A DNA stretch of 64,000 bases from Dermacoccus abyssi (GCF_003515945.1 NZ_QWLM01000011.1:48424-112423); one strand, 5' to 3'; positions 8,106 through 17,844 are shown, counted from the stretch's first letter. The notes: generated by a model not told the origin, from the sequence alone. Translations and numbers: made by a program.

Positions 8106-8723
8106 TCAGGGCTGGCCGGGCTTGAGGGCCACCCACAGCCCCTCGGCTTCGGCACACAGGCGTTCGCCCGCCCACAGCGAGCCGCGGATGAATTGCTTGC
8201 GCCCCTCGATGCGATCGACGGTGGCCGTCACCGTCAGCGTCTCGTCGACCGGCGCGACGGAGCGGAAGTTCACGGTGAGGTACGCCGTGCGACTGGGGTC
8301 GAGCTCGGCTTCCAGAGCGAGCGCTCCGAGGACGTCGTCGAAGAGCATGCAGATCGCGCCGCCGTGGACGACGGAGTTCTCCCCGACGTGGAACGTGCCG
8401 AAGCGGACGCTGCCGGAGAACGAGTCGCCGACGTAGGTGCCGTCGACGACGGACGGCACGAGGGTCTGCGCGCGGCCGACGGTGTCGACTCGACCCCAGA
8501 CTCGCTCGGGTTCGGGGGCTCCGGCGCCGCGCAGAATGGTGTTCACCTCGCGCAGGTGTTCCGTGATTTCGGCGGCCTGAGCGGCGTCGAGGCGAGAGGC
8601 GGCCATGAGGTCGAGCAGCTCGCGTATTTGCGTCGCCACCGAATCGTGGGCATCGACCGTTTCGGGCGGCACCGTGTTCTCACGCAGGGCGTGCAGGGCG
8701 GCGATGGCGTCGCGCTCGGTCAT
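8106..8723 (-). CDS. PaaI-like hotdog-fold thioesterase
   Basis: A 205-residue hotdog protein. The core signature is GENSVVHGGAICMLFDDVLG around residue 120, where the HGG...D motif carries the catalytic Asp/Glu region, followed by strands TAYLTVNFRSVAPVDETL and RIEGRKQFIRGSL. Such enzymes hydrolyse acyl- or aryl-CoA thioesters. The N-terminal 70 residues are a helical extension not needed for the fold. ATG 8723 has an AGAGGAGT RBS. It converges with the antitoxin-like gene with 23 bases between stops. Its 5' side abuts the decayed region at 8.8-9.7 kb. Confidence 0.85.
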   Translation of the reverse strand: MTERDAIAALHALRENTVPPETVDAHDSVATQIRELLDLMAASRLDAAQAAEITEHLREVNTILRGAGAPEPERVWGRVDTVGRAQTLVPSVVDGTYVGDSFSGSVRFGTFHVGENSVVHGGAICMLFDDVLGALALEAELDPSRTAYLTVNFRSVAPVDETLTVTATVDRIEGRKQFIRGSLWAGERLCAEAEGLWVALKPGQP

Positions 8724-8827
8724 CGGTACTCCTCTGAGTTCGGCATCGCCGGGGCGGGCACCGGCCTGTGCGCATGATGCCCCGAGCAGGGCGAGTACGT
8801 CGAGGATGCCTGGTGACGAGGGCAGGT

Positions 8828-8950
8828 TCAGGCGAGGTCGTCGGCGTACTGACGCGCGCAGAAGTCACGCAAGTCCTCCGCGAGCGCGGCCAGTTCGCCC
8901 GCTGCGTCATGATCGGGGGACCACGCGGCGCGCAGCGACTGAGTGAGCGC
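8828..8950 (-). pseudogene. 3' remnant of an unidentified gene
   Basis: On the minus strand the last 36 or so codons read as a credible protein C-terminus: AAWSPDHDAAGELAALAED, then LRDFCARQYADDLA and a stop at 8828. Further upstream the frame runs into antisense of the decarboxylase remnant and loses protein character. It sits back to back with the 5'-truncated decarboxylase, as expected if a deletion removed the 5' halves of two divergent genes. The parent family is not recognised. No start codon or RBS supports expression. Confidence 0.4.
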
Positions 8951-8951
8951 C

Positions 8952-9727
8952 TGGCCGTCGACAAGGCGATTCCGCTGTGCCGCAAGTACGACGTGCGCGT
9001 GCACGTCGACGCGGCGTACGGCGGTTTCTTCCGCCTGCTCGCCGAGGAGGGCGACGACCTGCTGGCGCCGGACGTGGCCGCCGCCTTCCGGGCGATCGAC
9101 GAGGCCGACTCCGTCGTCATCGACCCGCACAAGCACGGCCTGCAGCCGTACGGCTGCGGCGCGGTGCTGTTCCGCGACCCGAACGTGGCGAACTTCTAGA
9201 ACCACACCTCGCCGTACACGTACTTCACGAGCGGTGACGACCTGCACATGGGCGAGATCTCGCTCGAGTGCTCGCGTTCGGGCGCGTCCGCGGCGGCGCT
9301 GTGGATGACGCTCCAGTTGCTGCCGCTCACGCGGGAGGGCATGGGCGAGATCGTCGCGCCGGGACGTCGCGCCGCGCTGGCGTGGGCCGAGAAGCTGCGC
9401 GACTCGGAGGTGTTCGACCTCTACCAGGAGCCCGACCTCGACATCGTCAGCTACTTCCCGAAGGGCGACTCCCTCGCTGATGTCGACCGCCGTTCGGGCG
9501 CGATCCTCACGAACGGCATGAACGCGCCGCGTGACGAGTCGCTCTTCGTCGCGACGTACAAGGTGAAGCCCGACGACATGACGAACCGTGGCCACGACGT
9601 GCCCGGCGGAGCGCCCGAGGCGGGCGCGCGCATCCTGCGCAGCGTGACGATGAAGCCGGAGACCGAGCCCCTCATCGGCGACATCCACGCCGCCGTCGAG
9701 AAGCTCGCCCGCGCCGTCGACGCCTGA
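8952..9727 (+). pseudogene. PLP-dependent decarboxylase remnant (5'-truncated, internal TAG)
   Basis: This is the C-terminal half of a group II PLP decarboxylase (tyrosine/glutamate/diaminobutyrate type). Visible blocks are RKYDVRVHVDAAYGGFF, the PLP-lysine motif DPHKHGLQPYGCGAVLFRD and GEISLECSRSGASAAALW. About 200 N-terminal residues are absent. The frame is broken by TAG at 9197-9199 between DPNVANF and NHTSPYTYFTS; relatives usually have Tyr or another residue there. Apart from that one stop the frame is intact to the TGA at 9727, so the stop is a single substitution rather than broad decay. No promoter or start precedes the remnant. Not functional as read. Confidence 0.85.
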
Positions 9728-9730
9728 CCG

Positions 9731-9780
9731 GATGTTGAGCGGCGTACGCGGCACCGGTGCCGCGTTTCCCAGGCAACATC
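9731..9780. repeat. 50-bp palindromic dispersed repeat, copy A
   Basis: An imperfect palindrome with 25-base arms beginning GATGTTG and ending CAACATC, centred on the perfect 18-base palindrome CGCGGCACCGGTGCCGCG. Its reverse complement matches copy B at 29529-29578 across the whole length, with one half almost identical. It lies between the decarboxylase remnant and the next gene and could act as a terminator or REP-like element. Confidence 0.75.
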
Positions 9781-9803
9781 GCGCCACGCCGTAGGGTGGA
9801 GGC

Positions 9804-10295
9804 ATGGCACTCAACACGGCCTTTGCGGTCCTGCCCGGTCTGACGATCGACACGCTGCCCAGCGGCATTCTCGACCCGACGACGGACTACGTCACGGGCG
9901 AGGAGGCCATCTCGAACGCGCTGCCGGCGGGGTACGTCGGCGCGTTCACGGCGCGCACGGATGACGACGAGGACGCGGTCGTCCTCGTCGGCTACGAGCT
10001 CATGCTGCAGCCCGACCTCATCCCCGATATCGCGGACGAGGCCGTCACCGCCGTTTTCGCGGGCAACTCGAAGACATGGCTGCTCATCGTCGACGGCGTC
10101 GAGCAGAGCCACATGCTGACGCTCGACGCGTCGGGCGTCACGGCGGAGGACGGCGAGCCCGTCGAGGGCGAACCGACCGCCATCATCGACGGCGACCCCG
10201 AGAAGACCCTCAAGCAGGCCGTCGTCGACCTCACCGGCATCGACCTCGACGCCGTCGTCGCCGACAAGGGCGTCCTCGTCATCGTCGAGGACTGA
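9804..10295 (+). CDS. Conserved-looking acidic protein of unknown function
   Basis: A 163-residue, strongly acidic soluble protein from ATG 9804 with a GGAGG-type RBS (gtggaggc). It has no signal peptide or membrane segment. An alternation of predicted strands and loops is seen: AVVLVGYELMLQ, AVFAGNSKTWLLIVDGVEQ, then a DGEPVEGEP loop and a helix DPEKTLKQAVVDLTGIDLD. The end, KGVLVIVED, looks like a last strand. Family not recognised. It is followed after about 40 bases by the MNT-HEPN pair, which has its own promoter-like palindrome, so the two are probably separate units. Confidence 0.7.
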   Translation: MALNTAFAVLPGLTIDTLPSGILDPTTDYVTGEEAISNALPAGYVGAFTARTDDDEDAVVLVGYELMLQPDLIPDIADEAVTAVFAGNSKTWLLIVDGVEQSHMLTLDASGVTAEDGEPVEGEPTAIIDGDPEKTLKQAVVDLTGIDLDAVVADKGVLVIVED

Positions 10296-10302
10296 GGATT
10301 CA

Positions 10303-10322
10303 CCGATAGGTCTTGCTATCGG
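10303..10322. promoter_or_regulatory. Candidate operator of the MNT-HEPN operon
   Basis: Perfect 7-base inverted repeat CCGATAG-GTCTTG-CTATCGG located 15 bases before the MNT start and AT-richer than its surroundings. The first gene of the operon carries a helix-turn-helix, so autoregulation at this site is plausible. It could also serve as a weak terminator for the preceding gene. Confidence 0.45.
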
Positions 10323-10337
10323 CTGTAGTCTGTAGCC

Positions 10338-10811
10338 ATGGCGACGGGCTTGGAGGAGATCGCAGCCGCGAGCGACCGCATGACGCGTGACGCTCGCGCC
10401 ATGTTGACCGCTGCCGTCCGCGACGCACACCGCGAGGGACTGTCCCAGCGCGAGATCGCCCGGCGTATCGGACGCAGCCAGCCTGAGGTGTCGCGCCTCA
10501 TCCGCTTTCACGGGTCCGGACCTCTTGCCCGCAGGTTGCGCGCCCACCGCCAAGCGGTGATCCACCTCATCGAGGATGCCGGGGGACGCAATGTGCGTGT
10601 CTTCGGCTCCGTCGCCACGGGCCGCGAGCACGCCGGCTCGGACATCGATCTCTTGGCGGACCTCAGCCTCGCTGACCTCAGCCTGCTCGACCTCGAGCGC
10701 CTCCAGTCACGACTCACCGAAGAAGTGGGCGCGACAGTGGAACTCACGCCCGACTCGGGGCTGAGGCCCTACCTACGCGAACGCGTCCTGAAGGAAGCCG
10801 TTCCGCTGTGA
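10338..10811 (+). CDS. MNT-type nucleotidyltransferase antitoxin with N-terminal HTH
   Basis: A 157-residue protein with two parts. Residues about 20-57 form a helix-turn-helix (GLSQREIARRIGRSQPEVSR), and residues 83-157 a minimal nucleotidyltransferase with VFGSVATGREHAGSDIDLL: the Gly-Ser pair at 90-91 and the Asp-x-Asp at 102-104 bind Mg-NTP. In MntA-HepT pairs the MNT enzyme AMPylates a Tyr next to the HEPN active site and silences the RNase. The added HTH suggests it also represses its own operon. The stop overlaps the GTG of the HEPN gene (GTGA), so the two are coupled. The partner is truncated, see next entry. Confidence 0.85.
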   Translation: MATGLEEIAAASDRMTRDARAMLTAAVRDAHREGLSQREIARRIGRSQPEVSRLIRFHGSGPLARRLRAHRQAVIHLIEDAGGRNVRVFGSVATGREHAGSDIDLLADLSLADLSLLDLERLQSRLTEEVGATVELTPDSGLRPYLRERVLKEAVPL

Positions 10812-11131
10812 GCCCCACCGGACGCACACCCGCCGAGAACGTTGAAGAAGCCCGCTACCACGTGCAGTTCGTCGTGACATACCTCGACGAACCCGCTACG
10901 CAAGTTGCGACGGACGCCATCGCCATGCGCCTGTCGGCCGCCCTGGAGGCGATCTCCGCACTGCCCGTCGAGATGCGTGATCGCGTCTGCATGGGCGAGT
11001 GGAAGGAAATGTGGGGCATGCGCAATCGAATCGCGCACGGCTAGGCACTGACGGACGGACGCCTCCTGCGAACCACCGCAGAACGGGATGTCCCAACCCT
11101 TCTGACTCGCCTCGCAGCCGAGCTCACCTGA
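10808..11131 (+). pseudogene. HEPN (HepT/DUF86) toxin interrupted by TAG at the RX4HXY tyrosine
   Basis: From GTG 10808 the frame gives 78 residues ending at TAG 11042-11044. The protein is a helical HEPN domain ending RNRIAHG, that is Arg72-x4-His77, the catalytic RNase motif. The TAG replaces the next codon, where the RX4HXY motif has Tyr. Past the TAG the frame stays open for 28 more codons (ALTDGRLLRTTAERDVP then TLLTRLAAELT) and ends with a proper stop at 11129-11131, exactly the C-terminal helix HepT proteins have. So a full-length gene was cut by one substitution, TAC or TAT to TAG. The residue lost is the one MNT partners AMPylate. The truncated product may be inactive or unregulated. 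Confidence 0.8.
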
Positions 11132-11170
11132 CGATCGGACCGCGCGTCAGCGTGCGTCGGGCATCCCTCG

Positions 11171-11258
11171 CCCCCACTCGCGCGAGATGTCGCAATTGGG
11201 GACAGACCAGGCACAAAGATCCCCACTCGCGCGATTCGTCGCGCAAGTGGGGATCTTT
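11171..11258. terminator. Two related hairpins, probable bidirectional terminator
   Basis: The second hairpin (11215-11258) has 20-base arms, AAAGATCCCCACTCGCGCGA and its complement with one mismatch, and a TTCG loop; it lies 10 bases past the P450 stop. The first (11171-11202) reuses the same word CCCCACTCGCGCGA with a weaker right arm. The duplicated word shows that the pair arose by local duplication. They separate convergent HEPN and P450 genes. Confidence 0.75.
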
Positions 11259-11268
11259 GGCGGTCGGA

Positions 11269-12561
11269 TCACTCCGCCCAGGTCGCCTTCACCGGGAACT
11301 TCTTCACACCATTGACGAAGTTGGAGCGCACGCGCTTCACGTCGCCGACGAGCTCGATCTTCTCGATGCGCGGCAGCAGCTCCTCGAGCAGCAGGCGGAT
11401 CTCGAGGCGGGCGAGGTTGTTGCCGAGGCACAGGTGCGGCGAGCCCTTGCCGAACGTCATGTGGTCGACGTTCTTGCGCGTCACGTCGATCTTGTTCGGG
11501 TTCTCGAAGACGTCCTCGTCACGGTTGCCCGAGCCGAACCACATGACGACCTTGTCGCCTTCCTTGATCTGCTTGCCACCGAGCTCGACGTCCTTTGTCG
11601 CCGTGCGGCGGAAGTGGTAAACCGGCGTCGCCCAGCGCAGCAACTCCTCGAGGCCTGACTCGATGAGCGACGGGTCCTCCTTGAGCAGCTTGAACTGGTC
11701 GGGCTGCGCGATGAGGCCCAGCATGATCTGGCTGATCGCGTGGCGCGTCGTCTCGTTGCCGGCGATGACGAGCAGCGAGAAGTAGTTGTTGAAGTCCTGG
11801 TCCGAGAGCGGCACGCCGTCCTCGGGCATCTTGTTCGCGAGGATCGAGACGAGGTCCTTGCCCTCGCCGCCGACGCGCTTGTCACGCAGGTCGCGCCCGT
11901 AGTCCCAGACGTCCTGCACGGTGGGCGAACGGAACGGCAGGTGGTGGTACTTCTCCGACTCGGACGAGTCGAGCAGGTGCTGCGTGTAGTCCGGGTCGGT
12001 GTTGGCCACCATCTCGTTGCCCCACGCGATGAGCTGCGGCGTGTGGTCGCGCGGCACGTCGAGCAGGCGCGCGAGCACCTGGATCGGGAAGTCGGCCGAG
12101 ATTTTCTCGACGAAGTCGAACTCGCCGTCGGGCGCCGACTTCTTCGCCTCGTCGATTGTGTTCTTCGTCAGCTCGCGCAGGAACGCCTCGTAGTTCTTGA
12201 GGAGGTTGCGCGGCGAGAACTCACGCTGAATGAGCTTGCGCAGCGCCGTGTGACGCGCGCCGTCCGTCTCCAGTATGGAACGGCGGAAGTCCATGAGGTC
12301 GTCGTCGACGTCCTCGAGGTTGACGAACTTCTCCGACGTGAACGTCTCGGAGTCCTTGTCGACGGCCCAGATGTCGTCGTACTTCGTGACGGCCCAGAAG
12401 CCCTTGCCGTCGGACTCCTCGTTCCAGTGCACCGGGTCACCGGCGCGCAGGGCGGCGAACTGGGCCCAACCCTCGTTGTCGCGGAACCGGTCCAGGTTCG
12501 CGAGGTCGACGTCTTCGAGCGTGTACTGGCTGCTGGGTGCGGCACCCACGTCAGTGGTCAT
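11269..12561 (-). CDS. Cytochrome P450 (CYP124/125-like clan)
   Basis: A 430-residue soluble bacterial P450. The I-helix oxygen-binding motif is AGNETTR (267-273), the K-helix ELLR (306-309), and the heme loop FGKGSPHLCLG with Cys378 as axial ligand. The stretch YHFRRTATKDVELGG and GSGNRDEDVFENP is typical of the actinobacterial clan acting on terpenoids, sterols or branched lipids. The true substrate is unknown. It needs a reductase: a PDR-type protein with its own 2Fe-2S domain is encoded at 5.9-6.9 kb and no ferredoxin gene adjoins. ATG 12561 has a GAAGGAGA RBS. The GS-like gene ends 31 bases upstream on the same strand, so the two are very likely one operon. Confidence 0.92.
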   Translation of the reverse strand: MTTDVGAAPSSQYTLEDVDLANLDRFRDNEGWAQFAALRAGDPVHWNEESDGKGFWAVTKYDDIWAVDKDSETFTSEKFVNLEDVDDDLMDFRRSILETDGARHTALRKLIQREFSPRNLLKNYEAFLRELTKNTIDEAKKSAPDGEFDFVEKISADFPIQVLARLLDVPRDHTPQLIAWGNEMVANTDPDYTQHLLDSSESEKYHHLPFRSPTVQDVWDYGRDLRDKRVGGEGKDLVSILANKMPEDGVPLSDQDFNNYFSLLVIAGNETTRHAISQIMLGLIAQPDQFKLLKEDPSLIESGLEELLRWATPVYHFRRTATKDVELGGKQIKEGDKVVMWFGSGNRDEDVFENPNKIDVTRKNVDHMTFGKGSPHLCLGNNLARLEIRLLLEELLPRIEKIELVGDVKRVRSNFVNGVKKFPVKATWAE

Positions 12562-12591
12562 GTCGGTCTCCTTCGATCGCTGAAGTCTGGA

Positions 12592-13935
12592 TCACAGGTG
12601 GTAGGTGTACTCACGGAACTCCCAGTCCGTGATGAAGGCGTTGAAACGCTCGATCTCGTGGCGCTTGTACGCGAGGAAGGTCGTGACGAAGCCCTCGCCG
12701 AGCACCTCGCGCATCTCCGAGTCGGCCTCGAGGGCGTCGAGCGCCTCGCACAGGGACGAGGGCAGCTTGGGCGAACGCTCCGGGTCGTAGCCGTAGCCCT
12801 CGAGCGCGGGGCCCGGGTCGATCTCGTTCTTGATGCCGAGGTAGGCCGCAGCCAGCGTCACCGCCGTGAGCAGGTAGGGGTTGGCCGACGCGTCGCCGAG
12901 GCGCAGCTCCAGGCGCGACGCCGAGCCACGCTCCGGGGGGATGCGCACGATCGCGCTGCGGTTGTCGAGACCCCAGTCGATGAGCCACGGGGCGAGCGTG
13001 TCCGGCCCGAAGCGCTTGTAGGAGTTGATCGTCGGGTTCGCGAGCGCCGGGGCGTGCTTGAGGATGCCGCCGATCGCGTGGTGAGCGACGGCGGAGAGGC
13101 CGTTGTGGCTGTTCGGGTCGCCGAAGAGGTGGTTGCCCGCGGCGTCCTGCGTCGAGAAGTGCAGGTGGAAGCCCGAGCCGCCCTCGTCGTTGAACGGCTT
13201 GGCCATGAACGTCGCGAGCTTGCCGCCGGCGCGCGCCATCTCCTTGACGGCGGCCTTGAAGCGGAACGCGCGGTCGCAGGCGTCGAGTGCGTCGGAGTGC
13301 CAGAGGTTGATCTCGAACTGGCCGGAGCTGAACTCGTGGTTCGCGGCGATGACGTCGAGGTCGTAGGCGCCGAGCTGACGCAGCGAGGCGAGCAGGACGT
13401 TCTCGGGGTCGCCGCGCAGGCCGGAGACGTAGACGTTGCCGGGGCTCTCGCCGTAACGCGCCCAGCCGGAGTCGTTCGTGTCCGACTCCTCGAGGAGGTA
13501 GAACTCGAGCTCCGGGCCGCAGATCGGGGTGCCCGGGATGGAGCTGAACTTCTCGATGACTTGCTTGAGCACGTAGCGCGGGCTCTCGGCGGACGGCGAA
13601 CCGTCCGGGTTGAACACGTCGGCGATGACGTGGGCGACGCCCGGCTCCCACGGCACGGTCTTGATCGTCTCGATGTCGGGGTAGGCCACGATGTCGGGCA
13701 GACCAGCGGCGAGGCCGCCCTCGATGTCGACGACGTCACCCATGGGCGTCGTGCCGTACACGCTGCGGCAGAACGCGACGCCGTGGCCGGTGGTGCGCTC
13801 GAAGCGGTTGACGAGCAGATCCTTGCTGCGGTCCGTGCCGATGATGTCGGAGTAGCCGAGGCGGACGACGTCGATGCCCTCCGCCGCACACTCCTCCATG
13901 GCTTCCGCCATGAGCCTCGAGTCGATCTTCGTCAT
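12592..13935 (-). CDS. Glutamine-synthetase-like ligase (GlnA3/PuuA/TdnQ type)
   Basis: A 447-residue member of the glutamine synthetase superfamily. Metal and glutamate ligands are in ICGPELEFYLLEE and EFSSGQFEINL, the ATP-site block is FHLHFSTQD, and RIPPERGSASRLELRLGDA is the C-terminal active-site loop. The length and lack of an adenylylation Tyr loop point to a catabolic gamma-glutamyl ligase for an amine rather than housekeeping GS-I. ATG 13935 is used because AAAGG lies seven bases upstream; an in-frame GTG lies five codons before it. It precedes the P450 in the same operon, so a gamma-glutamylated amine may be the P450 substrate or product; that is inference. Confidence 0.85.
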   Translation of the reverse strand: MTKIDSRLMAEAMEECAAEGIDVVRLGYSDIIGTDRSKDLLVNRFERTTGHGVAFCRSVYGTTPMGDVVDIEGGLAAGLPDIVAYPDIETIKTVPWEPGVAHVIADVFNPDGSPSAESPRYVLKQVIEKFSSIPGTPICGPELEFYLLEESDTNDSGWARYGESPGNVYVSGLRGDPENVLLASLRQLGAYDLDVIAANHEFSSGQFEINLWHSDALDACDRAFRFKAAVKEMARAGGKLATFMAKPFNDEGGSGFHLHFSTQDAAGNHLFGDPNSHNGLSAVAHHAIGGILKHAPALANPTINSYKRFGPDTLAPWLIDWGLDNRSAIVRIPPERGSASRLELRLGDASANPYLLTAVTLAAAYLGIKNEIDPGPALEGYGYDPERSPKLPSSLCEALDALEADSEMREVLGEGFVTTFLAYKRHEIERFNAFITDWEFREYTYHL

Positions 13936-14152
13936 GCCATCGCCTTTCACGCCTTTGTGAGCGAACGCCTCCCCCGGCGGTCGCCGTACCGGGAGTGAGT
14001 CAAAAGGTCGTTCGGAGCCGAACAGTAGCCGTGTGACTCAGGCCATACAACCCCTCTTGATCGGGTAGCCCAGCCGGTGTCGTACGGACACGAACGATTT
14101 CTCGGCAACAAACTTGCGGCACGGGCCGCAGACGGTGAAAGGGTGCACGCAC

Positions 14153-14954
14153 ATGAGCGACCAGAAGGGCTTCTTCTACCCCCGCACCGCCGGCGGAACC
14201 TCGGGCATCATCCCGAGCCCGCCGTGGTACTACTCGGGCGACCTGCTGACGTTCGAGTACCGCACCAACCCGGAGCGTGTGCGCGAACTCCTGCCCGCCC
14301 CACTGGAACTCGCCGACGAGGACCCGGGCGCCGTCGCGCTCATCTGGGCCGACTGGCAGAGCTGCTCCAGCTCCCGCGAGGAGCTGCTCGACCCGGTGCG
14401 CGCCCAGTACAAGGAGGCGTTCGTCGTCGTCCGCTGCTCGTACAAGGGCAAGACGTTCAGCCGCTGCGTCTACATCTGGGTCGACAAGGACTTCGCGATC
14501 GGCCGCGGCCTGCACCAGGGCTACCCGAAGAAGCTCGGCTCGATGTGGCAGACGCGCCCCCACCCCTTCGCGCAGGGTGCACCGCAGATCGCCGAGGGCG
14601 GCATGTTCGGTGCGACGCTCGCCGCCGGCGACCGTCGTCTCGCCGAGGCCGTGCTGACGCTGCGCGAGCCGAGTGAGACGAACGGCTTCGTCAACGGCCA
14701 CCCGATGGCCCACCACCGCATCTACCCCGACATCGCCCGCGGGGCGACGGGCGACGCCTACAGCGAGCTCATCTCGTCCGGCGCGGCCGAGTTCGAAGGC
14801 GGGCAGGCGTGGCGTGGTGACGTCCGATCTGCGCCTGTTCGAATCGCCCACGGAGGAACTCGCCGCCCTGGAGGTCGACGAGATCATCGGCGGCTACTAC
14901 CGGCAGATCGGCGTCGTCTGGAACGGCGGCGAGACGCTCGAACGTCTCGTGTGA
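14153..14954 (+). pseudogene. Acetoacetate decarboxylase family gene with +1 frameshift
   Basis: From ATG 14153 (GAAAGGG RBS) the frame encodes 224 residues typical of the ADC superfamily: SPPWYYSGDLLTFEYRTNP, FVVVRCSYKGKTFSRCVYI, and GRGLHQGYPKKLGSMWQTR, which places the Schiff-base Lys region. At 14824-14825 one extra C shifts the frame: GGQAWRGDV continues in the next frame as DLRLFESPTEELAALEVDE and GYYRQIGVVWNGGETLERLV, ending at a TGA at 14954. Removing one C restores a family-length protein. The gene is divergent from the GS/P450 operon and may belong to the same pathway. A sequencing error is possible. Confidence 0.8.
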
Positions 14955-15083
14955 GCCAGGCGGCCGGGCGGCAGCCTGCGTCGCAGATGAGTTCGTGGAC
15001 ACACGGCACGCAGCGTCACGCCGCCGACCCACCCCACCCCGGACGGGTGTAGTGTGAGGTAGATCACTACGAGAGGGGAAGGG

Positions 15084-16202
15084 ATGCGGCACAAATCCCG
15101 TCCACAGGGTTGCGCCTGCGGGTGCGGCCCCGGCTGCGTCCACGCTCGGCTCGCCGACGCGATCCCCCTCGTCAGTTCGCTGTTGAGCTCGACGGCACGC
15201 GACGAGGGTCTCGTCATCGCCATCGCGGACCGCGAGGCACGCCTGCACTACGTCGACGGAGACTCCCGCGCCCGCAGCCGCGCCGAGAGCATCGGCTTCA
15301 CCGCGGGGGCGAACTGGTCGGAGGCCCAGGTCGGCACGAACGCGCCGGGCCGAGCTGTGGCCCGCGGCGAGGCGGTCTCGATCCATCGCGAGGAGCACAC
15401 GCGCCCGGACGTCCACCCGTTCAGCTGCTCCGCGGCGCCGCTCGTCGACCCCGTCACCGGCGAGGTGCTCGGCGCTCTCGACGTGACGGGAGGTGACGCT
15501 GCGGCAGACCGGCGCACCCTCGCACTCGTGCAGGCCACCGCGGCCGCGGTGGCTCGTGAACTTCGCCTCGCCGGGGTGCCGGCCGGCCCTCCACCGCACA
15601 CGAGCGCGCGGCTGCGTCTCGTCCACCACGGCCGCCCTTGCATCGAAACGGGTACGGCCACCCACGCACTCACCGACCGCCACGCCGAACTCCTCGCGAC
15701 GCTCGCGCTCGAACCCCAAGGCCTCAGCGCCGACGAGATCGGGGCCCTCGTCTACCCGGACGGCACGCCGCCCGCCACCATCCGCGGCGAGTTGCTGCGG
15801 CTTCGTCGACGGCTCGACACGATTCCCGGCGCGCCGAACCTCGAAAGCCGCCCCTACCGCCTCACGGGGCCACTGCTCATCGATGCCGTCCAGGTCACGG
15901 AGCATCTGCGTCGCGGCGAGCACGACGAAGCCCTCGAGCTGTATCGCGGAGCCTCGCTGACGCACAGCGAGGCGGAGCCCGTCGTCGACCTGCTGCGTTC
16001 GACGTCCGGGTCGCTGCGCGAAGCGATGCTCAGTGACGCCACTCCCGAGACCCTTCTGCGCTACCTCGACCTGCCCGAGGCCGCCGATGACGTCGAGTCG
16101 TGGCACATGGCACTCACCGTCCTGCCACCGCGCGCGCCACAGCGGGCCATCGTTCTCACGCATCTCGAACAGCTCGACACTCGTCTGCGCCAGGCGAACT
16201 GA
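15084..16202 (+). CDS. GAF-domain transcriptional regulator (AcoR-like N-terminus)
   Basis: A 372-residue protein. An N-terminal Cys-rich start (CACGCGPGC) is followed by a GAF-type sensor at about residues 20-165, with GANWSEAQVGTNAPGRAV and FSCSAAPLVDPVTGEVLGAL, the pattern of AcoR-family sensors. The C-terminal half carries a winged-helix-like segment (LSADEIGALVYPDGTPPATI then RGELLRLRRRLD) and a helical end. The sigma-54 AAA domain of classical AcoR is absent, as is usual in actinobacteria. It lies directly upstream of the aldehyde/alcohol dehydrogenase genes on the same strand and is probably their activator. The Cys-rich N-terminus may bind metal. Confidence 0.8.
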   Translation: MRHKSRPQGCACGCGPGCVHARLADAIPLVSSLLSSTARDEGLVIAIADREARLHYVDGDSRARSRAESIGFTAGANWSEAQVGTNAPGRAVARGEAVSIHREEHTRPDVHPFSCSAAPLVDPVTGEVLGALDVTGGDAAADRRTLALVQATAAAVARELRLAGVPAGPPPHTSARLRLVHHGRPCIETGTATHALTDRHAELLATLALEPQGLSADEIGALVYPDGTPPATIRGELLRLRRRLDTIPGAPNLESRPYRLTGPLLIDAVQVTEHLRRGEHDEALELYRGASLTHSEAEPVVDLLRSTSGSLREAMLSDATPETLLRYLDLPEAADDVESWHMALTVLPPRAPQRAIVLTHLEQLDTRLRQAN

Positions 16203-16214
16203 CGCCCGCACAGC

Positions 16215-16248
16215 GCGTTGCACGGGCAGTGCAACGTTGATGCAACGC
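16215..16248. promoter_or_regulatory. Palindromic operator cluster before the aldehyde dehydrogenase gene
   Basis: Three copies of the half-site TGCAACG lie within 34 bases: CGTTGCA at 16216-16222 (inverted), TGCAACG at 16230-16236 and again at 16241-16247. The first two form a dyad with a 7-base spacer; the third repeats the half-site 11 bases on, one helical turn. The site is 75-105 bases before the ALDH start, which suits binding of the GAF regulator encoded next door. Confidence 0.6.
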
Positions 16249-16320
16249 AGCCCTTCGTAACGTGACGCACATCACGCAACCCCGCGTCACATCCCGCGGG
16301 CTCAGGGAAAGGAAGCTGCG

Positions 16321-17844
<1,524 letters not shown>

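Noticed and set aside
11740..13998. 752-codon open frame antisense to the P450 and GS-like genes
   Set aside because: Covers two genes with strong family motifs on the other strand; composition is typical antisense (Val/Arg/Glu-rich).
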